Assembly: GCA_028285145.1 (NCBI GenBank)
Contig: JANQQC010000065.1
Location: 36,032-100,031, forward strand
Source: Hyphomonadaceae bacterium
Lineage (GTDB): Bacteria; Pseudomonadota; Alphaproteobacteria; Caulobacterales; Hyphomonadaceae
Direction of reading: 5' to 3'
DNA: 64,000 bases
Shown here: piece after piece, positions 8,956 through 18,635 of the stretch
How positions within the stretch are numbered: position 1 is the first letter of the stretch
How the letters are laid out: each line of letters starts with the position of its first letter
The notes under the pieces: model-generated
Told to the model about the DNA's origin: nothing
The model's database searches: none
The model's input: only the letters and a program-made list of their open reading frames with translations
Made by a program: the position numbers and the translations under genes

Positions 8956-11028
8956 ATGCGTGACTCGCGCCTGTTCCCCCTGTTCGAACCATTGGACGCC
9001 CTCCCCGGCATTGGTCCAAAACTCAAGCCTGTGCTTGAGCATTTGGTAGGAGGAGAGCGAGTCTGGGATCTGTTGCTCCATCTTCCCAATGCATGGATCG
9101 ACCGGCGGACGAAAGCTTCATTCGAGGAAACGGTACCAGGGGAGGTTTCAACCGTTGAAGGCACTGTGTCGGCCGTCATAGCGCCTTACAACGCCACGGC
9201 CCCGCACCGAGTTCGGCTGGTCGACGATACGGGTTTCCTGACGCTGGTGTTCTTCCGGGCGAATGGACAGTGGCTTAAGGGCCAGTTCCCGCTCAATGCA
9301 AAGCGCATCGTTTCGGGCAAGGTGGAGGAATTTCAGGGCGAACGGCAGATCGCGCACCCTGACTACGTTCTTGACCCTGTAAAGGATGAACGCCCGCCAC
9401 TGGTGGAACCGGTTTATCCGTTGTCTGCCGGGCTAACGAACAAACGCGTTCATAGCGCTCAGATAGCTGCGCTTGATCTCATTCCTGACGATCTGCCGGA
9501 GTGGTCTGACCCCAGCCAGATAAGCAAGCAAAGCTGGGCGTCTATGAAGACTGCGCTGCGCGCGCTGCACAATCCTGATGTCTATGATGAAGGGGCATTT
9601 GAGCAGGCTCGCGCGCGTCTTGCCTATGACGAGGCGCTCGCGCGTGAAATCGTCTTTGCACAGGCGCGGGCGGCCCGCTCCGACCGACAGAGCCGCCCGC
9701 TCCCTGCAGCGAAGGAGCGCCATGCTGAACTTCTGAAAAGCCTGCCCTACAAACCGACCGGCGCACAGATCAACGCGTTTCGAGATATCTCCCAGGATTT
9801 GAAGCAATCCTACCCGATGCGCCGCATGCTTCAGGGAGATGTGGGATCCGGCAAGACACTCGTGGGCGGAATGGCCGTGGTTCAGGCGGTGGCGGCCGGG
9901 GCGCAAACGGCGTTCATGGCACCGACGGAGGTGCTTGCCACGCAGCAACACCGCGCATTCTTGCAGCTATTGTCGCCACTCGGTTATCAGGTCGAGCTTT
10001 TGACCGGAGGCATGAGCGCTTCGGCGCGAGAAGGTGTGCTGCTCGGGCTGGCGGACGGGACGGTACAGGTCTGTGTCGGAACACAGGCCCTGTTTCAGGA
10101 GGCTGTGACGTTCCGCAATCTCGGCCTCGTCATTGTCGACGAGCAGCACCGCTTTGGCGTGATGGATCGTGCCCGGCTCGCCGATAAGGCCACGAGCCCG
10201 CATATGCTGGTCATGAGTGCGACGCCGATCCCGCGCACGCTGTCGATGGCGGTGGCTGGTGACCTCGACTTATCAATCCTTGACGAGAAGCCAGCCGGCC
10301 GGCAGCCGATCGAGACACGCGCAATGCCTGACACCCGGATCGAAGATGTTGTCGCCGCCGTTGGACGCGCGATTGGGCGCGGCGAGCGAGCGTTCTGGGT
10401 TTGCCCTAAGGTTGATGTTGACGATGATGACAGCACAGCCGTCGGGCGGCACGCCGCTCTGTCGCGATCCCTCAACGCACCTGTGGGCCTTGTCCACGGA
10501 CGAATGAAAGCCAGCGAAAAGGACGCGAACCTTGAAGCCTTCCGGACCGGGCGGACGTCCGTGCTTGTGGCGACCACGGTTATTGAGGTGGGCGTCGATG
10601 TGCCAGAGGCCACGATCATGGTGATCGAGCGGGCTGAAGGTTTCGGTCTGGCCCAGCTTCATCAGTTGCGAGGCCGCGTCGGTCGAGGAGATAAACCGAG
10701 CTTCTGCCTTTTGCTCTACCGGCCTCCGTTGACCGAAATGGCGCATGAGCGACTCGAAACGCTGCGCCGCACCGATGATGGATTCGAGATTGCCGAAGCC
10801 GATTACAAGCTGCGTGGGCCCGGCGACATCCTGGGAACACGCCAGTCCGGGCTAGCATCATTCCGGCTGCTCGATCTTTCAAAGCATAGTGACCTGATAG
10901 AGGTCGCGCGTCAGGATGCCCGAATGATCGTGGAACGTGGAGAAGAGCTGGACTCGAGCCGCGTCGAAGCAATTAGACTGCTTAAGACCCTTCTCGCACC
11001 TCAGTTTCAGAAGCCGGAAGAGACTTAG
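8956..11028 (+). CDS. recG: ATP-dependent DNA helicase RecG
   Basis: A 690-residue SF2 helicase that remodels stalled replication forks and Holliday junctions. The N-terminal wedge/OB domain is followed by Walker A near residue 300 (GDVGSGKTL), the DEQH box near 395 (VIVDEQHRFGV), SATPIPRTL, and the TRG-region QLRGRVGRG. Length and motif order are complete. Its 3' end overlaps the convergent DUF502 gene by 47 bases (10982-11028), an unusually long antisense overlap. Confidence 0.98.
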   Translation: MRDSRLFPLFEPLDALPGIGPKLKPVLEHLVGGERVWDLLLHLPNAWIDRRTKASFEETVPGEVSTVEGTVSAVIAPYNATAPHRVRLVDDTGFLTLVFFRANGQWLKGQFPLNAKRIVSGKVEEFQGERQIAHPDYVLDPVKDERPPLVEPVYPLSAGLTNKRVHSAQIAALDLIPDDLPEWSDPSQISKQSWASMKTALRALHNPDVYDEGAFEQARARLAYDEALAREIVFAQARAARSDRQSRPLPAAKERHAELLKSLPYKPTGAQINAFRDISQDLKQSYPMRRMLQGDVGSGKTLVGGMAVVQAVAAGAQTAFMAPTEVLATQQHRAFLQLLSPLGYQVELLTGGMSASAREGVLLGLADGTVQVCVGTQALFQEAVTFRNLGLVIVDEQHRFGVMDRARLADKATSPHMLVMSATPIPRTLSMAVAGDLDLSILDEKPAGRQPIETRAMPDTRIEDVVAAVGRAIGRGERAFWVCPKVDVDDDDSTAVGRHAALSRSLNAPVGLVHGRMKASEKDANLEAFRTGRTSVLVATTVIEVGVDVPEATIMVIERAEGFGLAQLHQLRGRVGRGDKPSFCLLLYRPPLTEMAHERLETLRRTDDGFEIAEADYKLRGPGDILGTRQSGLASFRLLDLSKHSDLIEVARQDARMIVERGEELDSSRVEAIRLLKTLLAPQFQKPEET

Positions 11029-11737
11029 CCTCGAACAGCTCACCAGACTCATCTGTCTTGGCCTCTGGAACGACTAGGCCAGCTGACAGGATGAGTTTAG
11101 CGCCCTCTTCGACAGTCATGTCGAGTTCCTTCACTTCCGCGCGCGTCACATAGACAAGAAAGCCCGAGGTCGGGTTCGGCGTGGTCGGCACGAAAACACC
11201 GATATGATCGTCCGTCAGCCGCGCTTTGACTTCGCCCTTCGCCCCCGACGCTACAAAGCCGATGCACCATGACCCACGCCTTGGATACTCAACAAGGACG
11301 ACCGAGTCGAAACTGGCCGTCTGATTGTTTCCCAGCACCTCGAAGAGTTGTTTAAAGGCGGAGTAAACGTTCCGGACGATTGGAATGCGACTGAGTAACC
11401 GGTCGCTGCTGTTGATAAGAGAGCGCCCGATGAGGTTCGTTGCGACAGCCCCGAGAATGGTCAGGGCAATCACAGTCACCAGGACGCCAACACCCGGGAT
11501 CGCATAATTGGTGTAGGTTTCCGGCTTCAGAACAGGTGGGAGCAGCGGTTTAACGCGATTATCGATGAAAGTGATCAGGAACTGGATCACCCAGAATGTG
11601 ATCGCTATCGGTGCCGCAATGACCATTCCGGCAAAGAACCGCGCGCGTAGCCATGCAAAAAGGCTCTGCTTCCGCGGCGGCTCGAGCGCATCCGACGGTA
11701 TTAGCGGCGACTGAGGTTCCTTCGTCTTCTTTGCCAT
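10982..11737 (-). CDS. DUF502 inner-membrane protein
   Basis: A 251-residue protein. The N-terminus is basic, then two hydrophobic helices follow (about residues 30-58, FFAGMVIAAPIAITFWVIQF, and 85-112, GVGVLVTVIALTILG), then a soluble C-terminal domain containing YPRRGSWCIGFV and VFVPTTPNPTSGF, which are the conserved DUF502 segments. I chose the ATG at 11737 over one three codons upstream because the GGAG lies too close to the latter. Function of the family is unknown. The gene ends inside recG on the opposite strand. Confidence 0.9.
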   Translation of the reverse strand: MAKKTKEPQSPLIPSDALEPPRKQSLFAWLRARFFAGMVIAAPIAITFWVIQFLITFIDNRVKPLLPPVLKPETYTNYAIPGVGVLVTVIALTILGAVATNLIGRSLINSSDRLLSRIPIVRNVYSAFKQLFEVLGNNQTASFDSVVLVEYPRRGSWCIGFVASGAKGEVKARLTDDHIGVFVPTTPNPTSGFLVYVTRAEVKELDMTVEEGAKLILSAGLVVPEAKTDESGELFEAKSLPASETEVREGS

Positions 11738-11804
11738 TCCCACCATACTCCTGACGTTGAGGAACTCTTGGCTTTAATCCTCGTTCCGCGCAATTGTGTC
11801 GAAG

Positions 11805-12815
11805 ATGGGTACGACACAAGAACTTGAAAATGCGCTTAACGCACTCGGGTCGAAATTAGGCGACCCGGCCGGTAAGGTTTCTGATCTGAAAAGGTTATCC
11901 GGCGGTGCCAGCCAGGAGACATGGGCTTTCGATTTCGGCCCGAGCGGCGGCGCGGTTGAGGATCTGATCCTGCGCCGTGCTCCCGGAGGTGTCTCCGCAG
12001 CTCGGTCGCAGGCGGCCATTGGTCTGGAAAATGAGGCAGCGCTTATCGACCGCGCGGTCGCGGCGGGGGTTCCAGCTCCACGCGTGGTTCACAGTTGCAA
12101 GCCGGAGGACGGGCTTGGCCAAGCCTTCATCATGAACCGGATCGCTGGTGAGACGATAGCTCGGAAGATCCTTCGAGACGATCAGTACGCGACGGCGCGT
12201 GAGAAGCTCGCGGCGCAATGTGGCAGCGCGGCTGCTCTGATCCATTCGATTGATATTGCCGACGTTCCCGATCTCCCGAAAAGCATGGGAGAGGACCAAC
12301 TCGCCCAGTACGAAGAGATTTACCGGGGTTTCGACACGCCCCGACCTGTCTTTGAACTAGCGATCCAGTGGCTCAAGGCGTCTGTTCCAGACGCCGTCGA
12401 ACCTTCGCTGGTTCATGGAGACTTCCGGCTTGGAAACTTGATTGTGGATGAAACCGGGCTTGTGGCCGTTCTTGATTGGGAACTGGCTCATCTGGGAGAC
12501 CGGCGCGAGGACCTTGCCTGGATTTGCATCAACTCCTGGCGTTTCGGGAACTCTCAAAACCGCGTTGGCGGTTTTGGCGACCTTGGTGAGTTTCTTGACG
12601 CCTATGCGGCGGCAGGCGGTGTCGAGGTCACGCCTGCAGAGATTGACTGGTGGGAAACGCTTGGCAGCTTCAAATGGGGCGTCATGTGCATGATCATGTA
12701 CGAAGCCTTCCGATCTGGCGCTGATCCAAGTGTCGAGCGCGCGGCGATCGGTCGGCGCGTATCGGAAACCGAGATCGACCTCATCAATCTGTTGGAGCGT
12801 GTTCGCGATGCATGA
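11805..12815 (+). CDS. Aminoglycoside-phosphotransferase-fold kinase (ACAD10/11-like)
   Basis: A 336-residue protein of the APH/choline kinase superfamily. It has the Brenner motif HGDFRLGNLI (catalytic Asp, then Asn) followed by the metal-binding DWELAHLGD, and an N-terminal glycine-containing loop (LSGGASQETW). Relatives in Proteobacteria accompany acyl-CoA dehydrogenases and are thought to phosphorylate hydroxyacyl substrates; that substrate is inference. A GTG nine bases upstream is an alternative start; neither has a clear ribosome site. It overlaps the next gene by 8 bases and forms an operon with it. Confidence 0.85.
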   Translation: MGTTQELENALNALGSKLGDPAGKVSDLKRLSGGASQETWAFDFGPSGGAVEDLILRRAPGGVSAARSQAAIGLENEAALIDRAVAAGVPAPRVVHSCKPEDGLGQAFIMNRIAGETIARKILRDDQYATAREKLAAQCGSAAALIHSIDIADVPDLPKSMGEDQLAQYEEIYRGFDTPRPVFELAIQWLKASVPDAVEPSLVHGDFRLGNLIVDETGLVAVLDWELAHLGDRREDLAWICINSWRFGNSQNRVGGFGDLGEFLDAYAAAGGVEVTPAEIDWWETLGSFKWGVMCMIMYEAFRSGADPSVERAAIGRRVSETEIDLINLLERVRDA

Positions 12816-13191
12816 TCAACCTTCTGTTTCAGAACTCGTCACTGCGGTGCGCGGGTTCATCTCCGACACCGCCGCGCCACAGCTTACGGGCCACGCCGCT
12901 TTTCACGCGCGGGTCGCTGTAAATGTGCTCGACATCGTGTTGAGGGATCTTGAGGCGAGAGACGCGAATGATCTCAGAGAAGCCGCCTCCCTCGCAGCGC
13001 TTCTGAATATCTCTCCTGAAGCCCACAGCCACTCGGAAATGGTCCAGATGCTCTGCGAAAAGCTCCGCAACTCAGAGCTGACGTTGAGTACGCCCGGCCT
13101 GCTGGAACATCTTAAAACCACCGCAATTGCTCAGTTAGAAGTCGACCAACCGAAGTATTCTGGTCTCAGAGAGGCCCGTGGGAGACCCTGA
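12808..13191 (+). CDS. DUF6285-type small protein
   Basis: A 127-residue helical protein starting MHDQPSVSELV, with the conserved run FHARVAVNVLDIVLRDL. Proteins of this type are commonly encoded directly after the APH-fold kinase, as here, where the ATG overlaps the kinase stop. It is probably a partner of that enzyme; no catalytic residues are evident. Confidence 0.7.
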   Translation: MHDQPSVSELVTAVRGFISDTAAPQLTGHAAFHARVAVNVLDIVLRDLEARDANDLREAASLAALLNISPEAHSHSEMVQMLCEKLRNSELTLSTPGLLEHLKTTAIAQLEVDQPKYSGLREARGRP

Positions 13192-14072
13192 TGCGTCGCG
13201 CAATCGTGGTTGTCGCTGTGGCAGCCATTCTATGGATGGGCCTGAAAGACTGGGCCTATCGCACCTTCTACATGCAGAAAGACCCCATCGAGACCAGTGA
13301 ACCTGTTTATGGGGCACTGGAAAACTGGGCGTTGCGACCTGTCGAGGCTCCCCCAGGCGCATGGGAATCGCCTTGGGGTGTAGATCTGTTTGTGCTGCCG
13401 CCAATTCGCCGTGCGCCCCATCCTCCGGGGGTGGTCAGCTTCGACCATGAGAGATCACGCGGCGAGACCGAAGCGTTCCTTGGACGGTTGTTGGATGTGC
13501 TTGGCGATGCGCCCGTTTACGCACCATATCTGCGGCATGGCTCGCCGGTCCATAAGGAAAGCGCGGACTTCGCGGAGATGACAGAAACCGATGCTGTAGC
13601 TGCATTCCGTTCCTATCTTGAGGAAGACAATCTTAAGCGTGGTTTCGTCCTGATCGCGCCGCCGTCCATGACTGAACCGGTGCAGAGCGTTTTGGCGTCG
13701 TTTGCTGGCGATGATGATGTGCGACAGCGATTTGGCGGCGTGGTCTGGCTAGGACCTGAAACCGCAGGACTGGAGGACCTGGAGTGCTCTGACGGGTTGG
13801 TCGGTCAGTGTTTGATCGAAGTACCGATGAAGTCAGGTGTTCCGTTCCTTCAGCGGCTGATGCCAAACCTGCCACGACCACGTCTGAAACATCACCTGAC
13901 CGATCCCGAAGCAGCTCAGGTCAGTATCGCCAACCGTGTAGCGTTTCTATCGACGTGGCTGGATGAGAACGCGCCCAAGCCCGCCGAACCCCTTGGCGGG
14001 CTTGAGGAGATGGAATCTGTCGATGTCGCGCCCATACGCCGCCCGGGCGACGACATCGGAAAAGGCAACTAG
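13191..14072 (+). CDS. Membrane-anchored DUF3089-like protein lacking the serine nucleophile
   Basis: A 293-residue protein. Residues 3-22 form an N-terminal signal anchor (IVVVAVAAILWMGL). The body resembles the alpha/beta-hydrolase-like DUF3089 family: VDLFVLPP matches the DVFYIHP strand, DAPVYAPYLRHGSP matches the conserved APRYR segment, and AVAAFRSYLEE the following helix. Where DUF3089 members have a GHSQG nucleophile elbow this protein reads LIAPPSMTEP, so it is probably not a serine hydrolase. The start overlaps the DUF6285 stop (TGATG). The family assignment is tentative. Confidence 0.55.
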   Translation: MRRAIVVVAVAAILWMGLKDWAYRTFYMQKDPIETSEPVYGALENWALRPVEAPPGAWESPWGVDLFVLPPIRRAPHPPGVVSFDHERSRGETEAFLGRLLDVLGDAPVYAPYLRHGSPVHKESADFAEMTETDAVAAFRSYLEEDNLKRGFVLIAPPSMTEPVQSVLASFAGDDDVRQRFGGVVWLGPETAGLEDLECSDGLVGQCLIEVPMKSGVPFLQRLMPNLPRPRLKHHLTDPEAAQVSIANRVAFLSTWLDENAPKPAEPLGGLEEMESVDVAPIRRPGDDIGKGN

Positions 14073-14254
14073 TTGAGCGGTCCGTTCTCAACACCCTTTT
14101 CGAGATAGGCGATAACGTCATCCCAGTGCTGGAGCGCGTCTGCATCGCCCAGCGCGGCGACCTCGGCGGCTCGCAACGTGGCGATAACGACGGCATCTTC
14201 TCCATATTGGGCGAAGAGTTGGGTCGCGGTGGTTCGAACGGCAGAGTCGGTCAT
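14069..14254 (-). CDS. Small conserved-looking protein downstream of hldE
   Basis: A 61-residue acidic helical protein (MTDSAVRTTATQLFAQYGED...). It is preceded by an ATGA overlap with the upstream gene hldE (14251-14254) and ends in a CTAG shared with the convergent DUF3089-like gene. Coupling to hldE supports it as a real gene. I do not recognise a family and see no membrane segment or metal site. Confidence 0.6.
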   Translation of the reverse strand: MTDSAVRTTATQLFAQYGEDAVVIATLRAAEVAALGDADALQHWDDVIAYLEKGVENGPLN

Positions 14255-15714
14255 GCGTCGCCTTTCGCACGTTCGATGGCGGATGTCGTCGATTCACCCT
14301 GCACCAGCGGAACGATGTGGACGGCCCCTCCCCGCTGCAGCACGCTCCGCGCACCGACGATGTCTTCAAGCGCATAGTCTCCGCCTTTGACCAGCAGGTC
14401 AGGTTTGATTGCGTCGATGAGATTGGCTGGGGTGTCCTCTTCGAAGACAATTACGTCGTCCACGACGGACAATGCTGAAAGAACGCGCGCCCTCGACGTT
14501 TCGCTGTTCACAGGTCGACTTGCCCCCTTGAGCCGACGAACAGACGCATCTGAGTTGAGCCCGACGATTAGTCGTCCGCAGCGTTCACGCGCTTCCTCCA
14601 GCACCTTGAGGTGCCCGGGATGAAGGATATCGAAGCAGCCATTGGTAAAGCCGATTGTCAGCCCGGCATCGCGCCAGACGTCAATGCGCGCCTGCAGGGC
14701 GGTAAGCGGTGTGTGTCCGCTCCCCACACGTGCCATGCCCAATTTGAGCGACTCGTTCAGCTCGGCGGCCGTCACCGCAGCGGTTCCAGCTTTGCCAACA
14801 GCGATACCAGATGCTCGGATGGCGAGCGCGACCGCCTGCTCCAGTGTGCCGCCTACTGCCAGCCCGATCCCGAGCGCTGCAAGGCTCGTGTCGCCTGCGC
14901 CGGACACATCATAAACTTCCCGCGCTTCGCCCTGGACGTGAACGATCCGGCCGTTTTCATCCACATAAGACATGCCTTTGGCGGCTCTTGTGGCGACAAT
15001 GGCTTTGGCCATCGAGCCCTGCTTGGCAGCATTTAGGGCAGCGGCCGTTTCCTGATCTGAACCGCTGGGAAGCTCCGTTGCGGCTGCGAGTTCTGCAGCA
15101 TTCGGTTTGATGAGTGCGACAGGGCCGTACTTGTTGAAGTCTCGTCCTTTCGGATCAACGATAACAGGGAGGTCAAACTCCGCTGCGACGCGTGTGACTA
15201 CGTCCAGAATGCCCGGGGTGGCGACGCCTTTGGCATAATCCGAGAACAGGATCGCATCGGCGGATTTCGCTTCGTAAGTGAGAGAGTCGATGACCGCTTG
15301 CTCCGTGGCTCGATCAATGGCGGATGTCTCTTCGCTGTCTACGCGAAGCATCTGCTGCGATGTGGCGACATACCGTGTCTTCAAGGTCGTAGGACGGCCG
15401 CGCTCCGCGATCAGGTCGCCAGTGACGCCATCCATGTCACCTATTGCACGGACGAGACGGCGGGCCTCATCATCATCACCAACGACGCCGATCAGTACGG
15501 CTTCAGCGTCGAGCGCCGCCACATTTCGCGCAACATTGCCTGCCCCGCCCGGCATCTCCGTGACGCGCGTCTGCCTGAAGACCGGAACCGGTGCCTCAGG
15601 TGAAATGCGGTCAACACTGCCGTAGACAAAGCGATCCAGCATCGTGTCGCCAACGCAAATGATCTTCTTCGTCGATGATGTGTCGATCAGGGCAGATAGG
15701 TTTTGCTCGGTCAC
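14251..15714 (-). CDS. hldE: Bifunctional heptose-7-phosphate kinase / heptose-1-phosphate adenylyltransferase HldE
   Basis: A 487-residue fusion for ADP-heptose synthesis for the lipopolysaccharide inner core. Residues 1-320 are a ribokinase-type domain with the anion-hole motif GAGDTSLAALGIG near residue 273. Residues 340-480 are a nucleotidyltransferase domain with TNGCFDILHPGH near 355. I chose a GTG start at 15714 because it gives the canonical length and begins just before KKIICVGDTMLDRFVYG; the frame is open further upstream to 15852 but that part looks non-coding and overlaps the photolyase promoter. Confidence 0.95.
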   Translation of the reverse strand: MTEQNLSALIDTSSTKKIICVGDTMLDRFVYGSVDRISPEAPVPVFRQTRVTEMPGGAGNVARNVAALDAEAVLIGVVGDDDEARRLVRAIGDMDGVTGDLIAERGRPTTLKTRYVATSQQMLRVDSEETSAIDRATEQAVIDSLTYEAKSADAILFSDYAKGVATPGILDVVTRVAAEFDLPVIVDPKGRDFNKYGPVALIKPNAAELAAATELPSGSDQETAAALNAAKQGSMAKAIVATRAAKGMSYVDENGRIVHVQGEAREVYDVSGAGDTSLAALGIGLAVGGTLEQAVALAIRASGIAVGKAGTAAVTAAELNESLKLGMARVGSGHTPLTALQARIDVWRDAGLTIGFTNGCFDILHPGHLKVLEEARERCGRLIVGLNSDASVRRLKGASRPVNSETSRARVLSALSVVDDVIVFEEDTPANLIDAIKPDLLVKGGDYALEDIVGARSVLQRGGAVHIVPLVQGESTTSAIERAKGDA

Positions 15715-15794
15715 GTCGATTTCCCAACAAGGTCTCGTCTGGTCGTATGATAGGCAGTTATCGCCGGTTAAGGCAGGCGAACGGCAATTCGTGT

Positions 15795-15822
15795 TGATCC
15801 ACAATGCTTTGCGGCGCGTATC
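15795..15822 (+). promoter_or_regulatory. ECF11 (RpoE/ChrR-type) promoter for the photolyase operon
   Basis: The -35 element TGATCC (15795-15800) is followed by 16 bases and CGTATC (15817-15822). This matches the TGATCC / CGTAnn pattern of singlet-oxygen ECF sigma factors. The predicted transcript would begin about 27 bases before the TTG start of the photolyase. A second instance with the same spacing sits upstream of the ChrR-like gene at 23416-23444. Confidence 0.65.
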
Positions 15823-15855
15823 TACAACAAACGCCGCATCAAGGGGACCCATCCG

Positions 15856-17316
15856 TTGCCGGATAGTGAATCGACACCAGCACTGGTCTGGTTCCGAAAT
15901 GATTTAAGGCTGGAGGATAACCCCGCGCTGAATGCTGCGGTGAATACCGGGCGACCAGTTCTTTGCCTCTATATCCTCGAACAAGACAGTGATCTTCGAG
16001 ATCGCGGCGGCGCATCCAGATGGTGGCTGCACAAGTCACTCGAGTCGCTTTCGGCGGATATCGAAAGCGCCGGCGGTCGCCTGATCCTGCGTGCAGGGGA
16101 TGCTCAGAAGGCTTTGATTGCTGCCGTTGAGGATACCGAGGCGGACGCCGTTTTCTGGAACCGCCGATACGGCGCGGCGGAGCGCGAAGTCGACTCGGCG
16201 ATAAAGAGTGCATTGAAGGACAAAGGCCTGAGAGCTGAGAGCTTCAACGGATCTCTACTCACAGAGCCATGGACGATCGAGACCCAATCTGGCGGTCATT
16301 ACCGTGTTTTCTCTCCATACTGGAGGGCGGTTCAGGCCTGCTACAGCGCGCCGTCACCCGCAAAGAAACCCAAGGAATTGGCGAAACTGGACGTGGCGTC
16401 AGACGACCTGGCTGATTGGGAGCTGCTCCCGACATCACCAAACTGGGCCGATGGTTTCGAGGATGTCTGGGCACCCGGCGAAGCCGGAGCGCAAGAGCGC
16501 CTGAAGTCTTTTCTCGAAAGCCCGGTCAACCAATACAAGATTGATCGGAACCGACCAGATCTGAAGAACGGTACATCCGGCCTTTCACCGCACCTGCATT
16601 TTGGGGAAATCGGCCCGGCGCAGATCTGGCGCGCGACCCAATCTCGGATCGACTCCGGCGAGGTCAATGAGAAGTCGGCTCGCGTATTCCTCTCCGAAAT
16701 AGGCTGGCGAGAGTTCTCCTACGTCCAACTGTTTCAGAATCCCGATTTGGCGACCGAGAACTACAACGACGACTTCGACAATATGCCATGGCGCGACGAC
16801 GAGGATGGATATGTCGCTTGGACAAAGGGGCGTACCGGATATCCCATAGTTGATGCGGGCATGCGCCAGCTCTGGCACACGGGCTGGATGCATAATCGTG
16901 TCCGGATGATTGTTGCGTCCTTCCTGACAAAGCATCTGCTGGTGCACTGGCAACGTGGAGAAGACTGGTTCTGGGACACCCTTGTGGACGCCGATCCGGC
17001 GTCTAACAGCGCAAGCTGGCAATGGACAGCCGGTTCCGGTGCCGATGCGGCCCCCTATTTCCGTGTTTTCAATCCGATCACGCAGGGCCAGAAGTTTGAC
17101 GAGACCGGCGATTACGTCCGCCAATGGGTCCCAGAGCTCGCAGATCTTCCGACCAAACACATTCATGCCCCGTGGGAGGCGTATGATGACCTGCTCTCAA
17201 AGGCCGGCGTGACGCTTGGCGAGACGTACCCTTATCCGATCATCGAACACAAAAAGGGGCGAGAGCGCGCGCTCGACGCCTATGAAACCCTTAAGAATCA
17301 GCGGGACGCAGCATGA
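15856..17316 (+). CDS. Class I deoxyribodipyrimidine photolyase
   Basis: A 486-residue photolyase/cryptochrome. The N-terminal Rossmann part opens with WFRNDLRLEDNPAL, and the FAD-binding C-terminal part contains YVAWTKGRTGYPIVDAGMRQ, TGWMHNRVRM and the SNSASWQWTAGSG segment. These are the class I CPD photolyase signatures. It splits UV-induced pyrimidine dimers with light. The start is a TTG with AAGGGG about 9 bases upstream. It is the first gene of a tightly overlapped four-gene operon (ATGA overlap with the next gene) behind an ECF11-like promoter. Confidence 0.95.
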   Translation: MPDSESTPALVWFRNDLRLEDNPALNAAVNTGRPVLCLYILEQDSDLRDRGGASRWWLHKSLESLSADIESAGGRLILRAGDAQKALIAAVEDTEADAVFWNRRYGAAEREVDSAIKSALKDKGLRAESFNGSLLTEPWTIETQSGGHYRVFSPYWRAVQACYSAPSPAKKPKELAKLDVASDDLADWELLPTSPNWADGFEDVWAPGEAGAQERLKSFLESPVNQYKIDRNRPDLKNGTSGLSPHLHFGEIGPAQIWRATQSRIDSGEVNEKSARVFLSEIGWREFSYVQLFQNPDLATENYNDDFDNMPWRDDEDGYVAWTKGRTGYPIVDAGMRQLWHTGWMHNRVRMIVASFLTKHLLVHWQRGEDWFWDTLVDADPASNSASWQWTAGSGADAAPYFRVFNPITQGQKFDETGDYVRQWVPELADLPTKHIHAPWEAYDDLLSKAGVTLGETYPYPIIEHKKGRERALDAYETLKNQRDAA

Positions 17317-18635
17317 AGAGAATAGCCATTGTTGGATCTGGTATCTCGGGACTGAGCGCCGCGTGGGCGCTGAAGGATACCGCCGACGTTACCCTGTTTG
17401 AGAAGCGCGAACGCATTGGTGGCCACTCCAACACCAAGACCATCGATTATCCGGGTGTCGGTCCAATCAACGTCGATGTCGGATTCATTGTCTATAATGC
17501 TCACAATTATCCGAACCTGATCGCGCTCTTCGACGCACTGAATGTAGAGACACAGCCGAGCGATATGAGTTTCGCCGTGTCGGACCCCGACGGTTATGAG
17601 TGGGCCTCAACGCTAAAGGGGTTCTTCGCCCAGAAACGCAATCTTCTAAGCCCTAGTTTTCATCGGTTCTGGCAAACCATTCTGCGTTTCAATGATGTCG
17701 CGCGAGAGGAACTCGACGCCGGCACTGTCGGGGAGGTATCTCTAGGAGCGTGGCTGGACCGGCATGGTTTCGATGAAACGTTTCGCCGAAACTATATTCT
17801 CCCGATGGGGGCGGCGATCTGGTCAACGCCGGAAGATCGCCTCCTCGACTACCCCGCCCTCAGCTTCTTCAAGTTCTTTGAAAACCATCGCTTGATGCAT
17901 AAGGAACGGCCGAAATGGCGGACTGTAAAGAACGGTAGTCAGTCCTATGTGGCCGCGCTGAAAGCCGACCTGCGAGACAGGCTCAAATCAGGCATGGGCG
18001 TGGAAACAGTCTCCAGATTTGGCGACAAGGTGCGTCTGACGTTCGAAACCGGAAAGCATGAGGTCTTCGACGATGTGGTGCTGGCCGTGCACTCAGATCA
18101 GGCCGCCGCAATGCTTGACGATAGTTTTTCAGATCGAAAGTTCGCGCTCGGCTCCGCGCAGTACCGGCCCAATCAGATCTATCTCCACCGCGATCCCGCA
18201 TTGATGCCGCGCAAGAAGGCGGCGTGGGCTTCATGGAATGTTCTGAAACAGGAAAGCGGAGATATCTGTCTGTCGTACTGGATGAACAAGCTGCAGTCGA
18301 TTGATGACCGGGCACCGCTCTTCGTGACGTTGAACCCGGACAACCCGCCTGCTGACGAACTGACCTTTAGCTCTTTCGTTTTTGATCACCCGCAGTTTGA
18401 CGGCGCGGCCGAAGCAGCCGTGCGAACGCTAAAGCGCGTACAGGGCGAAGACGGCCTCTGGTTAGCCGGGGCCTGGATGGGGAGCGGCTTCCATGAAGAT
18501 GGTTTGAAGTCGGGACTATCGGCAGCGCTGTCGCTCGGTGGTGCAGTGCCATGGACACCGCAAGGGATCGAGTTGGTCACTCCAAAAGGCCGCGAGATCG
18601 AAGTCGGTGTCGTACAGGCGCAGGCGACCAGCTAA
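17313..18635 (+). CDS. FAD-dependent amine-oxidase-like protein
   Basis: A 440-residue NAD(P)/FAD-binding protein. The dinucleotide-binding motif GSGISGLSAAW occupies residues 8-18, followed by FEKRERIGGHSNT. The C-terminus has the second FAD contact LWLAGAWMGSGFHEDGL. Members of this subfamily are consistently found beside DUF1365 and cyclopropane-fatty-acid synthase genes, as here, and are suspected to act in fatty-acid modification. ATGA overlap with the photolyase stop and TAATG overlap with DUF1365 indicate one transcript. Confidence 0.88.
   Translation: MKRIAIVGSGISGLSAAWALKDTADVTLFEKRERIGGHSNTKTIDYPGVGPINVDVGFIVYNAHNYPNLIALFDALNVETQPSDMSFAVSDPDGYEWASTLKGFFAQKRNLLSPSFHRFWQTILRFNDVAREELDAGTVGEVSLGAWLDRHGFDETFRRNYILPMGAAIWSTPEDRLLDYPALSFFKFFENHRLMHKERPKWRTVKNGSQSYVAALKADLRDRLKSGMGVETVSRFGDKVRLTFETGKHEVFDDVVLAVHSDQAAAMLDDSFSDRKFALGSAQYRPNQIYLHRDPALMPRKKAAWASWNVLKQESGDICLSYWMNKLQSIDDRAPLFVTLNPDNPPADELTFSSFVFDHPQFDGAAEAAVRTLKRVQGEDGLWLAGAWMGSGFHEDGLKSGLSAALSLGGAVPWTPQGIELVTPKGREIEVGVVQAQATS

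Noticed and set aside
8866..9081. N-terminal extension of sdhE
   Set aside because: It overlaps the recG start on the other strand and SdhE homology begins at MDERRRKLKF.
15715..15852. N-terminal extension of hldE
   Set aside because: HldE length and motifs fit the GTG at 15714, and the region carries the photolyase promoter.
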